Part shown: positions 33,652 through 46,534 of the stretch, piece by piece
How positions within the stretch are numbered: position 1 is the stretch's first letter
How the letters are laid out: each line of letters begins with the position of its first letter
NCBI GenBank assembly: GCA_963580455.1
Contig: OY756961.1
Coordinates: 17,279,001 to 17,343,000, forward strand
Direction of reading: 5' to 3'
Length of the DNA stretch: 64,000 nucleotides
Origin: Euonymus europaeus
Lineage: Eukaryota > Streptophyta > Magnoliopsida > Celastrales > Celastraceae
Notes under the pieces: generated by a model
Told to the model about the DNA's origin: nothing
What the model saw: the letters and a program-made list of their open reading frames with translations, nothing else
The model's database searches: none
Position numbers and translations under genes: made by a program

Positions 33652-35744
33652 GTACACCTTTCATGACGCAATATCATGGAAGGAGGGGTTGCTCATATAG
33701 GTTGATTTTTTTTGGCCCTTTGCACATATGGTCACTTGGTATCATAGCTCTAAAAACACAATTGAGTTTGCTGTTCTTATTCTATATAGTGCAGTACTTT
33801 GATGCTTCATTAGTTTTTACCTCTAAAAAACTTTGTTTATATTTGATTTTCAATAATTCATATTGTTCTATTGTTTTGTCTAAGTTTTTATTATTTCCCT
33901 ACTTTGTTATGCATTAGATTCAATGCTGTGGATGCATTGATTATGTGAAATTATACATTACCTTATGTCCATTGAAGCTTTACTCCTGTTCTTCTACATA
34001 TGGTAACTGATTGTCATGGTTTAAATCTTGGATTAGATTACATATGATGACTTCTGGTGGTCATGATTTCAAGTTTTTGAAATTGGTCTTCGGGTGTTCT
34101 ATTTTTGGGTTTATTATTGACTAGTTGTATGCTTTTAGATATAGTTTCAAATATAAATTACAATCCTAATGTGAATAGGTGACTCATCTTCTAGGTGTTC
34201 TTAATCATTGCAAGGCCAATTGATGATCATTTACAGAAGAAGCTTAGCATTATGGTGTCAAAAGAGCACGCCTTGTGTTATCTTTATTAGTTCTAGAAAC
34301 GACTCTCACAAGGATCGTTTTGAATTGTTTAAAAGTTGGAATTCAATCCCATTAACATAATCATGTTCAATGTTATGCTCAGTTAGCATCTTTGAGCCCC
34401 AAATTTAATGTTTACCTGCTTTTATTTCCTTCCATTTAGGTCATTGGGGATTGGAGTTTGTGGAAATCTTCTGTTGGACTATCGGGTATCATCCTATCTA
34501 CTACTTGCTCTGCTATCAACCTTTTTTGGGTTATGGTTAGTTATTATGGTAATCTGTATTGCTGAATTTCAATGGCACAACCTTTTTCTAATAGATATTG
34601 ATTTAGGTTGATGAATGAATTATTAGATTGACAGTGATTAGTAGCCCTTTTTAGCTACTTGACAGCATGCAATGTTGACAGGATCAGATTTGATTAATTG
34701 ATTCTTTAACAAATCTGGATGTAGATTTGTTGGATGCCATCCACAACATTGCATGCAATCTTGGTAATCTGAAATAGGAAATGCACTATATAGACTTACA
34801 AATTTGCTATTCTTAGCTAATTGCCAGCCCAAAATGAAACCTAATGGGCATCCCTAATAAATGATGTGTATAAATATATGGATCTAGAAATTATAATTTC
34901 TAACTCAATTTTCACATTCCTTAAATTAATAAAATAATTGACCACAGCATTAAATCCAAAAATTTATTATTAGATAAAAAATTACAAAGAAGATACCCTT
35001 TCTTGAGTAATATTAATTTATGATAATCAATTAAGTAATTAGTACTACTGATCCCAAAAAGATTGAGAGTGAAGTATGACCATTAACTTTTTGGATCACT
35101 TTAAAGGGGGTGGTGGTAGGCTTGAATGTGATTCCTTGATAGTATAATATGCCCTTTTCAGTCCAATGGTATACTTACAATGCAAGCAAATTACGATTAA
35201 CCAATGCACTATTTATCTATCTATCTATCCAATAGTATCCATACCATAAAGTATCACCAAAATCCGAGTGAACATATCCATACATTATATGTTGATCGAT
35301 ATACATTATATTTTGCATTAGCTTTAGCCCAACTTATCCGTTGTCATATGAGATATTTATGTGCATGTGCGGGTCTGATGTTTGAGTTTAAACCTATATG
35401 CAATCTCTAAAGGATAAGTTTGAATGTATGGTGTCCAAAAAACGGTTTTGAGTCGATTCTGGGTCGGACAATATATGTGTTTAGAAAATATTTACATGTT
35501 CAGACTTATATTGGTTTGGATTTTCCAACGTATGTAATTGACCATACAAATTCAGACAAGGAAATCGATCAATAATTCAATTCGGATTATGATCCAAACA
35601 ACTAATTCTATACTATAAATTGGGAAGTTTAGTTGTCAAGTTCCGTTGACTTCTTTTATTGGATTCTTTTTTAACTTCTCTTTTCTTCATTTCCATACAA
35701 AGATTGTGAATTTGATGTCCAATTTAAATTTTGTTTCATGTTAG

Positions 35745-36002
35745 TCACCTATCCAGCCCCCCTATATTTGGAAAAATCAAACTGTCAAGGACAAGCAAGA
35801 AATTGCAATGAGATGATTTGCCAATGAAAGTTGTTGCAGTTTGTTCGGCATCGTCTGTAACTAATCTGAAACTGAAGTAGTATTTAGTGGATGGTTTGAG
35901 CACAATTTCGGAACTTTCATTATAAATTCCACTTACACCATCTCGCAAAAAACTTACGATTATAATTTCTAAGCACCGCAGCATAGGCACTAAATAACTC
36001 AC
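35745..36002 (-). pseudogene. Possible RPA/OB-fold remnant, antisense in the Helitron
   Basis: The 85-codon minus frame contains KYYFSFRLVTDDAEQTATTF. This resembles the strand order of the RPA1 C-terminal OB fold, as in YKLELIVFDDTGEAKFLLFG of the intact RPA-like gene 8 kb downstream. The zinc-ribbon cysteines are not visible. It could be a decayed second RPA copy in opposite orientation or a coincidence of composition. Confidence 0.3.
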
Positions 36003-37713
36003 CTGACAATGTTTATTTTCCTTTGTGATTTAATTCATTATATCCTTTGCAAACAAAAGAAAGGTAGCACTTGCATTTAGGCCAAGTCGATCAATAAAAT
36101 CTTAAGTTTTGATTAATACGGTTTATTGGGTATCTGAATATAATGTTAATATTAGTGAAAATGTCTAATGGAGAAGCGATTCTTTTATATTTGTATTGAG
36201 ATTGATTTGCTCTCTCAAGTTACCTTCCAAAGGAGGGAAGTAATGGGCGACAGAGAAGGACAATGGGGTTATTTTTTGAGATGAAGCTACCATAGCCAAC
36301 AAAACCTAGCTTTTTGAACAATTTAGAATTAAGAAAAACAAAATAGAGGAACAAAAAATTGCTGAAGGAGCACAAATTTATTAGAAAAAAGCTCTCATGT
36401 CCAAGAAAAGCTCTTGCTTCATTCTGCAGCAACTTACTCCATTTTGTCTTATCTCTAGGGTTATTTTGCCTACCATTTCTTTATTTTGTGTTGTTTGTGT
36501 TTGCGGTTGTGTGTTTTTCGCATGCTTCTTTGAAATTTTAGGCGAGGCTTCTTGAAAGTTTGTGATCCAGCCATGTGCTGTGTCTCTCTTGCTTACTTCC
36601 TCTTCTCAAGCTGTGGATTGTGTATTCTATATTTGGACATTCACAAGCTACAGATTGAAGAATTGTTGTTTATTGATAGCTATGTCGCTTGCTGAGATTT
36701 TCTTATAACCTTTTGAACTACTGAGCGTTATACAGTTCCAATTGGGAAAAAGTTAGCTAGATTATCTTATCTTTAGTCAAAGAAGATGAGGGCCTATAGT
36801 TTGCTAATGGATTTGAATATGCTAGAAGCCATTTATATATTGAAGTTTGCCATGTTTTATTAAGATCTAAAATATGCGTTTCCTTTACTTACGTTTTCAC
36901 TAGAAACTGTTAATTTCGTGCACAAATGCATAAAGTTAACCTAATTTGTTGTTCAAATCTTGATATTTATGTGCAATAGGCCACATCTCTCTCATAATTA
37001 GTTCACTTTAATTGAACCATCAAACCCAGTTTGTTGTCATGTTTTGTCCTTAAGGTTTCGTAGAATTCATGTTGTGTTCATTCTTCTTACATATATCTAC
37101 TAGACAATCCCTATACCAGTTAATATTATTGGTGCAGTTTAGTTATCATTTTTAGTATGCTGATGTTCCTCTTTTTTTTTCCATTTTGCAAAATTATTTT
37201 GTTTTCTTGCTTGCAGGTGTGCATAGCTAGATCTTTTATTTCGACTTATATTTTGGATCGCTGCGTGCTTTGTTGTTCTTTAGTGTGAGGTAATTTAACT
37301 GTCATGCAATTTCATTTTATGCCATTGTCATATTCCTCCTGTTCTTACTCCATTTACGCACTACTTATATGTTGTCAATTTTTTTAAAAAAATTGTTCAA
37401 TATGCAATTTCTTATTTTGCTATTCTCATTTCTTTCATCCAATTTACCATTCTAAAAAACTCCTTTTGAAGTCAAATAGGTGGTTATCTTTTTATTTCTG
37501 GATCTGAACCAAAGTTGTTGACGTCCTTATCCTTCTTTCAGGTATGTTTTTGTATGCAAAGTACATTAATTATTTAATTGTCCTTTGTTAGATGATAGCA
37601 TATTTTATATATTGTGCAGCTATTGTTTTGCATTTAGTAATTTTAGACTCAAATGTTCATACTGTTTTACTGTTGTTTTTATTGAGTTATTTTACACTCA
37701 ATATATTTCTAGG

Positions 37714-40365
37714 ATGAATAAAGGAGAGTCAAGTAAAACAAATAGAATGTTGAGGAAAGCAATCATGACAAGAAAGAGAGCTGCAATTTCTATCAACACT
37801 CATGATTGTATTACCGACGATCAAATTGATGATGGTCCCGATCTAAGTGATCACCATCGCATCAACATCAATGCCAAAAAATTATCTATGGAGACCATAT
37901 CTGGTATTTTAGATTTGGGATCACCCAATTTCAGCTGTCAATTCTGTGGGGCTTTATTTTGGCATGCTGAGCGATTAAAATCTTCCAATTATGAGCAACC
38001 ATTGTATCCTCTTTGCTGCAAATACGGCCGAGTTAAACTACCACCGTTTAATGAGCCTCCTAAGTTACTGCAAAATCTTTTTGATTACACAAATGAAGAT
38101 TCCAAGCGAAGTTTTCGCCGAAATATTCGGATATACAATTCGATGTTCGCATTCACTTCTCTCGGTGCTAAAATTGACAGAAATATAAACAGAGGCCAAG
38201 GTCCTTATGTATTCAAATTACATGGACAAAATCACCACCTGATTGGTTCACTCATTCCTGTTACTGGGGAGAAGCCACACTTTGCTCAACTTTATATATA
38301 TGACACAGAGAATGAAATTACAAACAGAATTGAAGCTGTAAGAAACAGTGTTGATGTTGACAATATTGATGAGAGATTAGTTCATGAGCTGATTGTTATG
38401 TTTGATGCAGTTAATGTATTAGTTAAGACTTTTAGGATGGCTCGGGACCGTTTTAAAAGTGGCGACAATCACCATATACTATTAAAGTTATTGTCTAAAC
38501 GTTCTACAGACACATTGCAATATAATCCACCTGAATGTGCTGAAACAGCTGGACTTATTGTTGATGACCTCGGTAATTCATATGAGAGCTGTGATATAAT
38601 TGTTGAATATCAGAGTCGTGCTTTGAAACGGATCAATGATTTACATCCATCTTTCATGTCAATGCAATATCCTTTATTATTTCCTTATGGTGAAGAGGGT
38701 TACCGAGTTGATATACCATATGTTCTAAATAAAGGAAGAACACAAGTCAAAAGACAATTTGTGACTAGACAAGAGTATTATGCTTTTATCATACAACAAA
38801 GAACAGCTGGAAATGGACTTCTGATTAAGGGTGGCAAATTATTCCAACAATATGTTGTAGATGCATTCACTGCTATTGAAGATGAAAGACTACGTTTTAT
38901 TAGGTATCAACATCAACAAGAGCATTTTCGTTCTGAAATCTATAAAGGAGTCCAAGATGCGTTTTTACGCAGGGATGTCTCAAGTAGTAGCATTGGTCAG
39001 CGTGTTATATTGCCATCTTCTTTCACTGGTGGCCCTCGATATATGATCCAGCATTATCATGATGCTATGGCAATTTGTCGAAGTCTAGGAAATCCTGATC
39101 TTTTCATTACTTTTACATGCAATGTCCAATGGAATGAAATTCGTGCTGCATTGAATCTTATTCCTGGCCAGAAAGTTGAGGATCGGCCTGACATTGTAGC
39201 TAGAGTATTTCACATGAAGTTAAATGAATTGATGAAGGACCTTAAAGAAGGACATTTCTTTGGGAAGATGTCTGGAGTAATACACACAATTGAATTCCAA
39301 AAAAGGGGACTCCCTCATGTACATATAGTACTCTGGCTACATCAAGAGCATAAATATCCCACTCCTGAAGATATCAATAAAATTATCAGTGCTGAAATTC
39401 CTGATAATGATTTGGAACCTGCTCTGTACAATGTTGTTTCAAAATTTATGATGCATGGACCATGTGGGACTTCAAATGTCAATGCACCCTGCATGCGAAA
39501 TGGAAAGTGTATGAAGTATTTCCCAAAAAAATATCAGTCAGAAACTATCATAGACGAAGATGGCTATGCATGTTATAAACGAAGTGATAACGGCAGGTTT
39601 GTTTCAAAATCAGGCGTGCCTCTTGATAATAGGTATGTTGTGCCTTATAACAAAGGGTTATTGCTAAAGTATCAAGCCCATATCAATGTTGAGTGGTGCA
39701 ACCGTACGAGATCGATTAAATATTTGTTTAAATATGTAAACAAAGGCTCCGATCGAACAAGGGTGCTCCTAACTGAAAATACTGGACAAGGAGACAATTC
39801 ATTAGAAATGAATGATAACACACAGGATGAAATCAAATTGTACCTAGACTGTAGATATGTTGCAGCGCCTGAATCAATCTGGAGGATTTTTGAATTCAAC
39901 ATCCACAGCAAAACTCCCACTGTGCAAAACTTGACAGTGCATTTGCCATTGATGAATAAAATTGTTTTCCCTCCTAATAAAAATATTGAATCAATTTTGC
40001 AGCAGCCTGGAATAGAGAAAACCATGCTAACGGAGTGGATGTCGACTAATAACAACAATGATGATGCATGTGCACTCTTATATGCTGAATTTCCTTCATA
40101 TTGGCGTTGGGACAATGCTAATAAAATTTGGTTTCGACGAAAGAGAGGATATTGCATCGGGCGTATTTCGTACATTCATCCTTCAGCGGGGGAATTGTAT
40201 TATCCACGCATGCTATTGGGTCATGTAAAAGGCCCTAGAAATTTTACAGAAATCAGGACTGTGAACGGCGTGGTATATCAGACCTTCAAAGAAGCATGCA
40301 ATGCCATGGGATTGACTGGGAATGATAGTGAATGGCACGAAGCTATGAATGAAACAGCTAATTAG
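37714..40365 (+). pseudogene. Helitron Rep (HUH endonuclease) half of the Rep-helicase protein
   Basis: The start chosen is the ATG at 37714 (MNKGESSKTNRML). It lies one base after TATTTCTAG, a good 3' splice site, so an upstream exon is possible. A zinc-finger-like region (CQFCGALFWHAERL...LCCKYGRVKLP) precedes the Helitron_like_N domain (GGPRYMIQHYHDAMAICRSL). The HUH motif GLPHVHIVLWL has His535 and His537. The two candidate nicking tyrosines are Tyr670 and Tyr674 in KYLFKYVNKG. The protein would nick and rejoin DNA for rolling-circle transposition. The frame ends at a single in-frame TAG (40363-40365) and continues in the same frame into the helicase. Confidence 0.93.
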
Positions 40366-42198
40366 GGTACTTCGCATCAACTAAGAACACTTTTTGTGAC
40401 ATTGCTTTTATTTTGTGAAGTAGCAGATCCCAAAAAACTGTTTGAAGCACAATTGCAAAATTTCCAAGAAGATATTGTATATAAATTGCAGCATAAATAT
40501 GGACTATGTCCAGCAAATATATCAAAAGACCATATTAGAGACCAAGTGTTGATAGAACTTGAGGTCTTATTACAAAATCACGGTGCCACTCTTGCTGATT
40601 TCAATCTGCCAACTCCTTCTACTTCATACTTGCAAAGCCTTGGAAATACTCTATTAACGGAAGAGTTAATGCACAACACTTCTCATTTGCAGAGATTAGC
40701 ACCTATCTTGGAATCAAAACTTAATGATGAACAAAGAATAGTGTTTGATACAGTTGTGGCGTCAGTATATAATGGTGCAGGAGGTATGTTTTTCGTATAT
40801 GGATACGGAGGCACTGGGAAAACTTTCTTATATCAAGCCATAATTGCACATCTTCGTTCTCAAGGGAAAATTGTTCTTGTTGTTGCTTCGTCAGGAATTG
40901 CATCATTACTATTGCCTGGAGGACGTACAGCACATTCAAGGTTCAAAATTCCAATTGATATCAATGCTGAGTCTAATTGTCATATAAAAAAGGGTACACA
41001 ACTTGCAGAACTACTGGAAAAAACATCTTTAATTGTTTGGGATGAAGCACCAATGGCTCATCGACACTGTTTTGAAGCACTTGATAGATCTTTGACTGAT
41101 ATTTTGGGTAAAGCTGATAATACTGATCATCAACAACCTTTTGGTAGGTTGCCTATTTTGCTAGGAGGAGATTTTCGACAAACACTTCCTGTTGTCGTAA
41201 AAGGCTCAAGACAAGAAACAATTGAAGCGTCCATTATCAGGTCATACTTATGGAAACACTGCAAAGTATTTGTTCTTTCACAAAATATGAGATTATCTTC
41301 AACGGGATCAAACTATGATGATAATCATGCCTTCAATTCGTTCGCTCAGTGGTTATTGGATATTGGTGAAGGAAAAACAGACACTACTAAACTCAATGAT
41401 GACGAAGAATATCCAACTTGGACCAAAATTCCTGAAAATTTGTTGATAGAACCTGCAGAGGATGGAATAGAAGCAATATCTTCAAGAATATATGAAAGAT
41501 TCTCATCGAACTATTCCAACCCCGATTACTTGAAACAACGTGCCATACTTACAGCAACGAATGAAGCAGTTGACAGCATTAATTCACATCTTTTGACATC
41601 AATTTCGTCTCCTATGAAAACTTATTATAGCTTTGACAGTCTCTATAAAAGTGGCACAGCATCTGATGAAGACAATTTATTATATCCAACAGAGTTTTTG
41701 AACTCTTTATGCTTCAATGGTGTTCCAAATCATCAAATACATCTCAAAACAAATGTGCCTATCATGCTAATGCAAAATATTAATCAAAATAAAGGCCTTT
41801 GTAATGGAACAAGACTTTTGGTCACAAGATTGGGAGAAAGAGTTATTGAAGCAATGATTATAGCAGGTCCTAATCGTGGTGAGAAGGTGTATATACCTAG
41901 AATAATAATGTCTGGCACAGAGTCAAAATGGCCCTTCTCTGTTAAACGAAGGCAGTTTCCAGTGAAAATATGTTATGCCATGACAATTAACAAGAGTCAA
42001 GGTCAAACACTTGAAAGAGTAGGTGTTTATCTGCCCCGTCCAGTCTTCTCTCACGGTCAACTCTATGTAGCAGTCTCAAGAGTGACAAAACAAGATGGTC
42101 TGAAGTTTTTGATTGAATGTACCAAACCACAACATAGAAGTTTTACAAAGAATATAGTATATGAAGAGATTTTCAAAGAACTTCACAAAGGTCAATAA
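40366..42198 (+). pseudogene. Helitron Pif1-like helicase half
   Basis: Same frame as the Rep half, after the TAG. The frame is open from 40366, and the first ATG is 40396. The linker ([20 protein letters not shown]) is the usual Rep-helicase junction. Helicase motifs are Walker A GYGGTGKT (Lys at 40819-40821), [18 protein letters not shown], Walker B VWDEAPM (Asp-Glu at 41041), [11 protein letters not shown], and near the end [15 protein letters not shown] and LYVAVSRVT. These are Pif1 (SF1B) signatures. The helicase would unwind the donor strand 5'-3'. From 37714 to the final TAA there are 1494 codons with only the one internal stop and no frameshift. Confidence 0.94.
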
Positions 42199-42300
42199 TA
42201 CTAAAACAAATTACTTCTCTAAAAATCTCTCTTATGATTCAATTTTTATCCTTTACTAAATTTTTTGACCTATATTTTTGCAGAGTGTTAACAATCAAGA

Positions 42301-44467
42301 ATGGATTACATGCTATTGAAAGATCTTGAAATTGGACACCAACGAGGCAAAATTATATGTAGAGTTATCAGGATATGGAATGCTACGAATCCATATAGGA
42401 ACAATGAACTCATGTATCTTGAGTTTCTGTTACTCGATGAGCAGGTAAGTACAATAACTAGAATATTTTCAACATTCTGCAATTCTTAATATTATTTAGA
42501 CAGTTAATTTGATATTGTATGATATAGAACACTGCTATTGAAGCTTCAGTTCGCAAACAAGACGCACCACGAATGAGAGAAATGTTTTCTGAAGGAAAAG
42601 TGTACACAATAAAAAATTTCAATGTCAGCAATGCCAAACCTACATTTCGTACTTGCAACCACGAGAAAATGATTCGTGTGGGAACTTGGACCATCATCAA
42701 GGAGTTGACACAATGTATTCCTCTAATACCAATAAACTACATTGAAATAGTCGATGAAGATACTGTAGAATCAAGATTGAAGAACAATTTGCAGCTGACA
42801 GGTACAATAAAATTTTCACATATATAAATCGTAAACCACTAAATTGAAATATTTTGATACTTATATGATTTATGATGATAACTTTTTAACAAGCTTTATT
42901 TATTACTTTTTCTAAATATCATCCTGTCTTCAGATGTCATTGCACAAATACTATCTGTTCGAACACTTGGAAGTGCATTTGTTGGTGGAACAGAAGCACC
43001 CAAAAGGTCATAATAAAATGGTCCAGGTAAATACCTGTTTCTACTTGATGTATACTTTTGGAACTACACATATCTAAATAAACTTAAAACAATATTTGGT
43101 TTTTTCCCCTAAAGAAGAGAGAGAACAACAATAACATTATGGGGCAATCTTTCTGAGACGTTCATGAACGACCTACCAGAAGATTTTGCTGATAACGAAT
43201 ATTCTATTGTCATTTTCACTATCTTAACTGTAAAGGCTTATGAAGGTGAGTAAAAGAATTCCCCCCTTATATTTTTTGAAACAAAATAAATTGTTCTTCC
43301 AAAACAATAACCAAATGCCTATAAAATTGTAGGGGTCATCACTTTCTCAAGCACATCTGCTACAAGAGCTTATCCAAAGCTAGACATTCCAGAGATCATC
43401 AATTTCAAAGAAAGGTTTGATCTTAAATTGCTCAACAATATTTTAGTAATAAATAAACATTATAACACAGCCAAAATAACTAACTAACTAATTTTTTTTC
43501 TTCAAATATACAGGCTGACTACTGCATGGGACAACATGGAAATACATCAGCCACTTGAATTGACAAACACCATTTCACATGAAATCACAAACAACAAGAA
43601 ATCTGTAATCGAGCTTCTCAATCTCAATCGGCTGTTAGACATTGTAAGTACTCTTTCATATAATTTTGGAAAAATGTATACTCCATAATAAGACACTAAA
43701 AACTTCTCAAACAAATAATGCAGCGCAAAAAATTCTGTTGTGATGCAACAATTAAAGAAATCGATTCAAACGCAACATGGTGGTACAATTCCTGTCCGAA
43801 ATGCACAGTGGGTGTAAGCAAGTACTCTGGAGTTTTAACCTGTGGAAAATGTGGACCAATAGCAAATTTACCTGTCCCATGGTAAGATATATTCATCATG
43901 AACTAACTTTCTCTACTCAAGATAAACAATAATATTAATTAATTAGTAAATAAAATTTATCCCTAGGTATAAACTAGAGTTGATCGTGTTTGATGACACT
44001 GGAGAGGCAAAATTCCTACTATTTGGAAAACATGCAGAAAGATTAATCAAGATACCTGCCTCTCAACTACTGAATCGTCGTGCAGTTAGCAATAGTGATG
44101 TCCCTGCTGTAATGAAAAATATATATGGCAAAAGATACAGATTTGATGTATCAATTAATGAGCGAGATAGCCATGCAGCTACATTGACATTCACTGTGTC
44201 AAGCATCATTACTCTAGAAAAAGAACAGCAAGTAGACTTTAACAAAGTCAATCAAGAAGATGGTCAAACTACATATGTTCCACAAGATGCTAACACTGAA
44301 CTCACCACCTCATCACACTCTAAAAGGTCTTTCTTACAAAATGAAAATGCTGAGAATGTGAAGGAAAAGAAACCAAGGTAAAATCTTTATAAATCCATTC
44401 TCATCTATTTTGGTATTCTTAACTTTGCTATTTTTACGTGAACAGGGAATCAGATGGAAACAATTAA
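42301..44467 (+). CDS. RPA1-like single-strand DNA-binding protein of the Helitron
   Basis: Nine exons with GT-AG introns keep one frame: 42301-42444, 42528-42801, 42934-43006, 43115-43245, 43333-43414, 43514-43643, 43724-43881, 43967-44377 and 44446-44467. The total is 1425 bp, or 474 residues. Exons 1-2 give an N-terminal OB fold (GKIICRVIRIWNATNP). Exon 4 carries TLWGNLSETFMNDLP of the second OB fold. Exons 7-8 give the C-terminal OB fold with a zinc ribbon (CPKCTVGVSKYSGVLTCGKC) and YKLELIVFDDTGEAKFLLFG. It would coat displaced strands during transposition. It lies 100 bp after the helicase in the same direction, as in many plant Helitrons. All sites and frames appear intact, unlike its neighbour. 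Confidence 0.88.
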
Positions 44468-46534
44468 ACTAGATAGATGTGCATAACCAGTCCTACTTAA
44501 TGTTTGTGACTGGTATGTAAATATCTTTTTGCCAGTGTGTAACAACTGAAGAAACCAAGGCTGCTTATCACCTTTCCAATTGACGTGCCAGCGTACTTTT
44601 GTCTTGAAGCTCATATCTAGACTATAGGTTGACACTACTATACCTAAAATATGTAAATATCTACGGGCTCATTGTAATAGCAGTCTTGATGTATGTCTTT
44701 AGCATGTAAATATGTTTTGCTACTGTTGTATACTAAAATTAGAAACTCATGTACCCTTTATAGCCTTCTGTCGAACTTTCTGCTTATTCTGTGTCAAAAA
44801 AGAATTGCAGAAGAGTGTGCCTATCTCAATGATGTTTTGGGAAATCGCCAATCAGGTAATCCACAGTTCTAACCAATGTATATTTCACTAATAGTATTTA
44901 TTCGCAACACAAGTTTCTACTTTGCAAATATGAGCATAAAAAATGTTTTATGTATTGAAGGTCAGTGGTGATTTCTCTGATATTTTAATATTTGCAAATC
45001 CTTCAGCACACTCAAATTGGATGTTGTGTGCTCAATTCATAAACTCGATTCTTCTATATCATGAGTTTCAATTTCGTGATATTTATGGCTTAGCTCTGTT
45101 CTCTTTCTCTGATGTTATTTCTCTCGCGTTTCTTACATTCGAACAGTTACACAATGCTAAATGTGTTCTTACTATTACATTCGAATAATTGAAGAATTAT
45201 GGTCAATCTTACATTTAAGAATTTCCATGTAACGTGTTTTAAACTATTTGTTGAGATTCGTATTTAACCATATTGTGTTGTGCAAATTTATTCCCATTCA
45301 ATTATCCATGCTCACTATTCTCTTTTAAACTGCTGAATTTATTCAGTATCAAATTTTTGGTTTAGTAGCCAATGAATTAATTGTGCTTGAACAACAACAC
45401 CTTTTATAATTTTATATTAATGAAAATGTTTATTTGTTAGATAATAAAAATGACATAAGGCATTTGATACTATCTCAAACTTTTTATTTCCAAGGTACAT
45501 AGTGTTAAAGTTATGACTAGCTAGACTACAACCTTCAGTCTCCAATTACAACCTCCAGTCTTTGTCTACAATTCTAAGATTAGTTCTATGCATCTCAAAT
45601 TGTGAAATTGATGCTGGAAAGCTTACTATTTTGAGTAGGTTTCACATATTTATATCCACATATTCTCTCTCCTACTAAATTTCTTATGTCTTATATTATT
45701 ATTTCTTCCGATGTTTAGTTCTTTGGGTTTTTATGTCGTTTCTTATTTATAGGTAAGTTTCATCATGTTATATACTTTGAGTAGTCATGATTCTTTTGAG
45801 ACCCTATGTTACCCTAGGTTGATATAATTTTGAGTGTGTGTTGTAATTGTACTCCCTGGACACACATGGTGCTCAATTGGTGATGAGATTCTAATTATGG
45901 TCTGCTTCATTTGCGAATAATCATACTTTCATCATGGAAAATTTGTTCACAATCAGGCTGCACATGCTCTTATATTGAAAACATCTTTGACAAAACACAT
46001 GCATTGAGATGAGAATCATATTGAAAAGGGGGTAGTGATCATATTTGTGGTTAATCCAAATTGCTAGGTAAAAACTATGATATGGAATAAAAGCATGATG
46101 GCAAATATTGTTTTTGATGGTAAATATTGTTTTTTGTTTGCTGCAGTGACTATCATGATCATTGCTTTTGCAGCTTTGCTACATTTGTTGTGATCTGATG
46201 TAAATGTCCTCATTTTGTTGACTACACATGTGTCTTCTCATGCATTACCAAGAAACTACCAGGTATTTAAATGCCAATTGAAAGGGAAGGATACTGAGAT
46301 ACACAGTTCAAACTCTTCTATATGTTAAGTCTATTTCTCTATTTGTATGTGAATATGCCACAGTTCAAACTCCTCATCCTTTAGTCCATTTATCTATTAA
46401 ATATATTTATGTAATACGAAAATATTGATGTGTGCATCTACTATGTATTTATCATAATTTTCTAAACCATTTGAGTAGATGGAGTTACTCCTCGAATACA
46501 TAACTCATAGGCTACCATTGTTGTGAATGCAGGG
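44468..46534. other. Helitron 3' region, no gene recognised
   Basis: AT-rich. The frame at 44943-45188 gives a hydrophobic translation without a known motif. Confidence 0.5.

Larger units (their letters stand above)
31462..37560 (+). other. Helitron 5' region, no intact gene
   Basis: About 6 kb of mostly T-rich, intron-like sequence. Supportable items are a possible exon at 33586-33651, a possible OB-fold remnant on the minus strand at 35745-36002, and a hairpin (GCATGCAATGTT/AACATTGCATGC) at about 34664-34757. The rest has no frame with recognisable homology. Confidence 0.5.

Noticed and set aside
39672..40175. 167-codon minus-strand frame
   Set aside because: It is the antisense shadow of the Rep coding sequence.
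37714..40365. Viral or plasmid HUH Rep
   Set aside because: Fusion in frame to a Pif1 helicase, Helitron_like_N motifs and paired tyrosines identify a Helitron.
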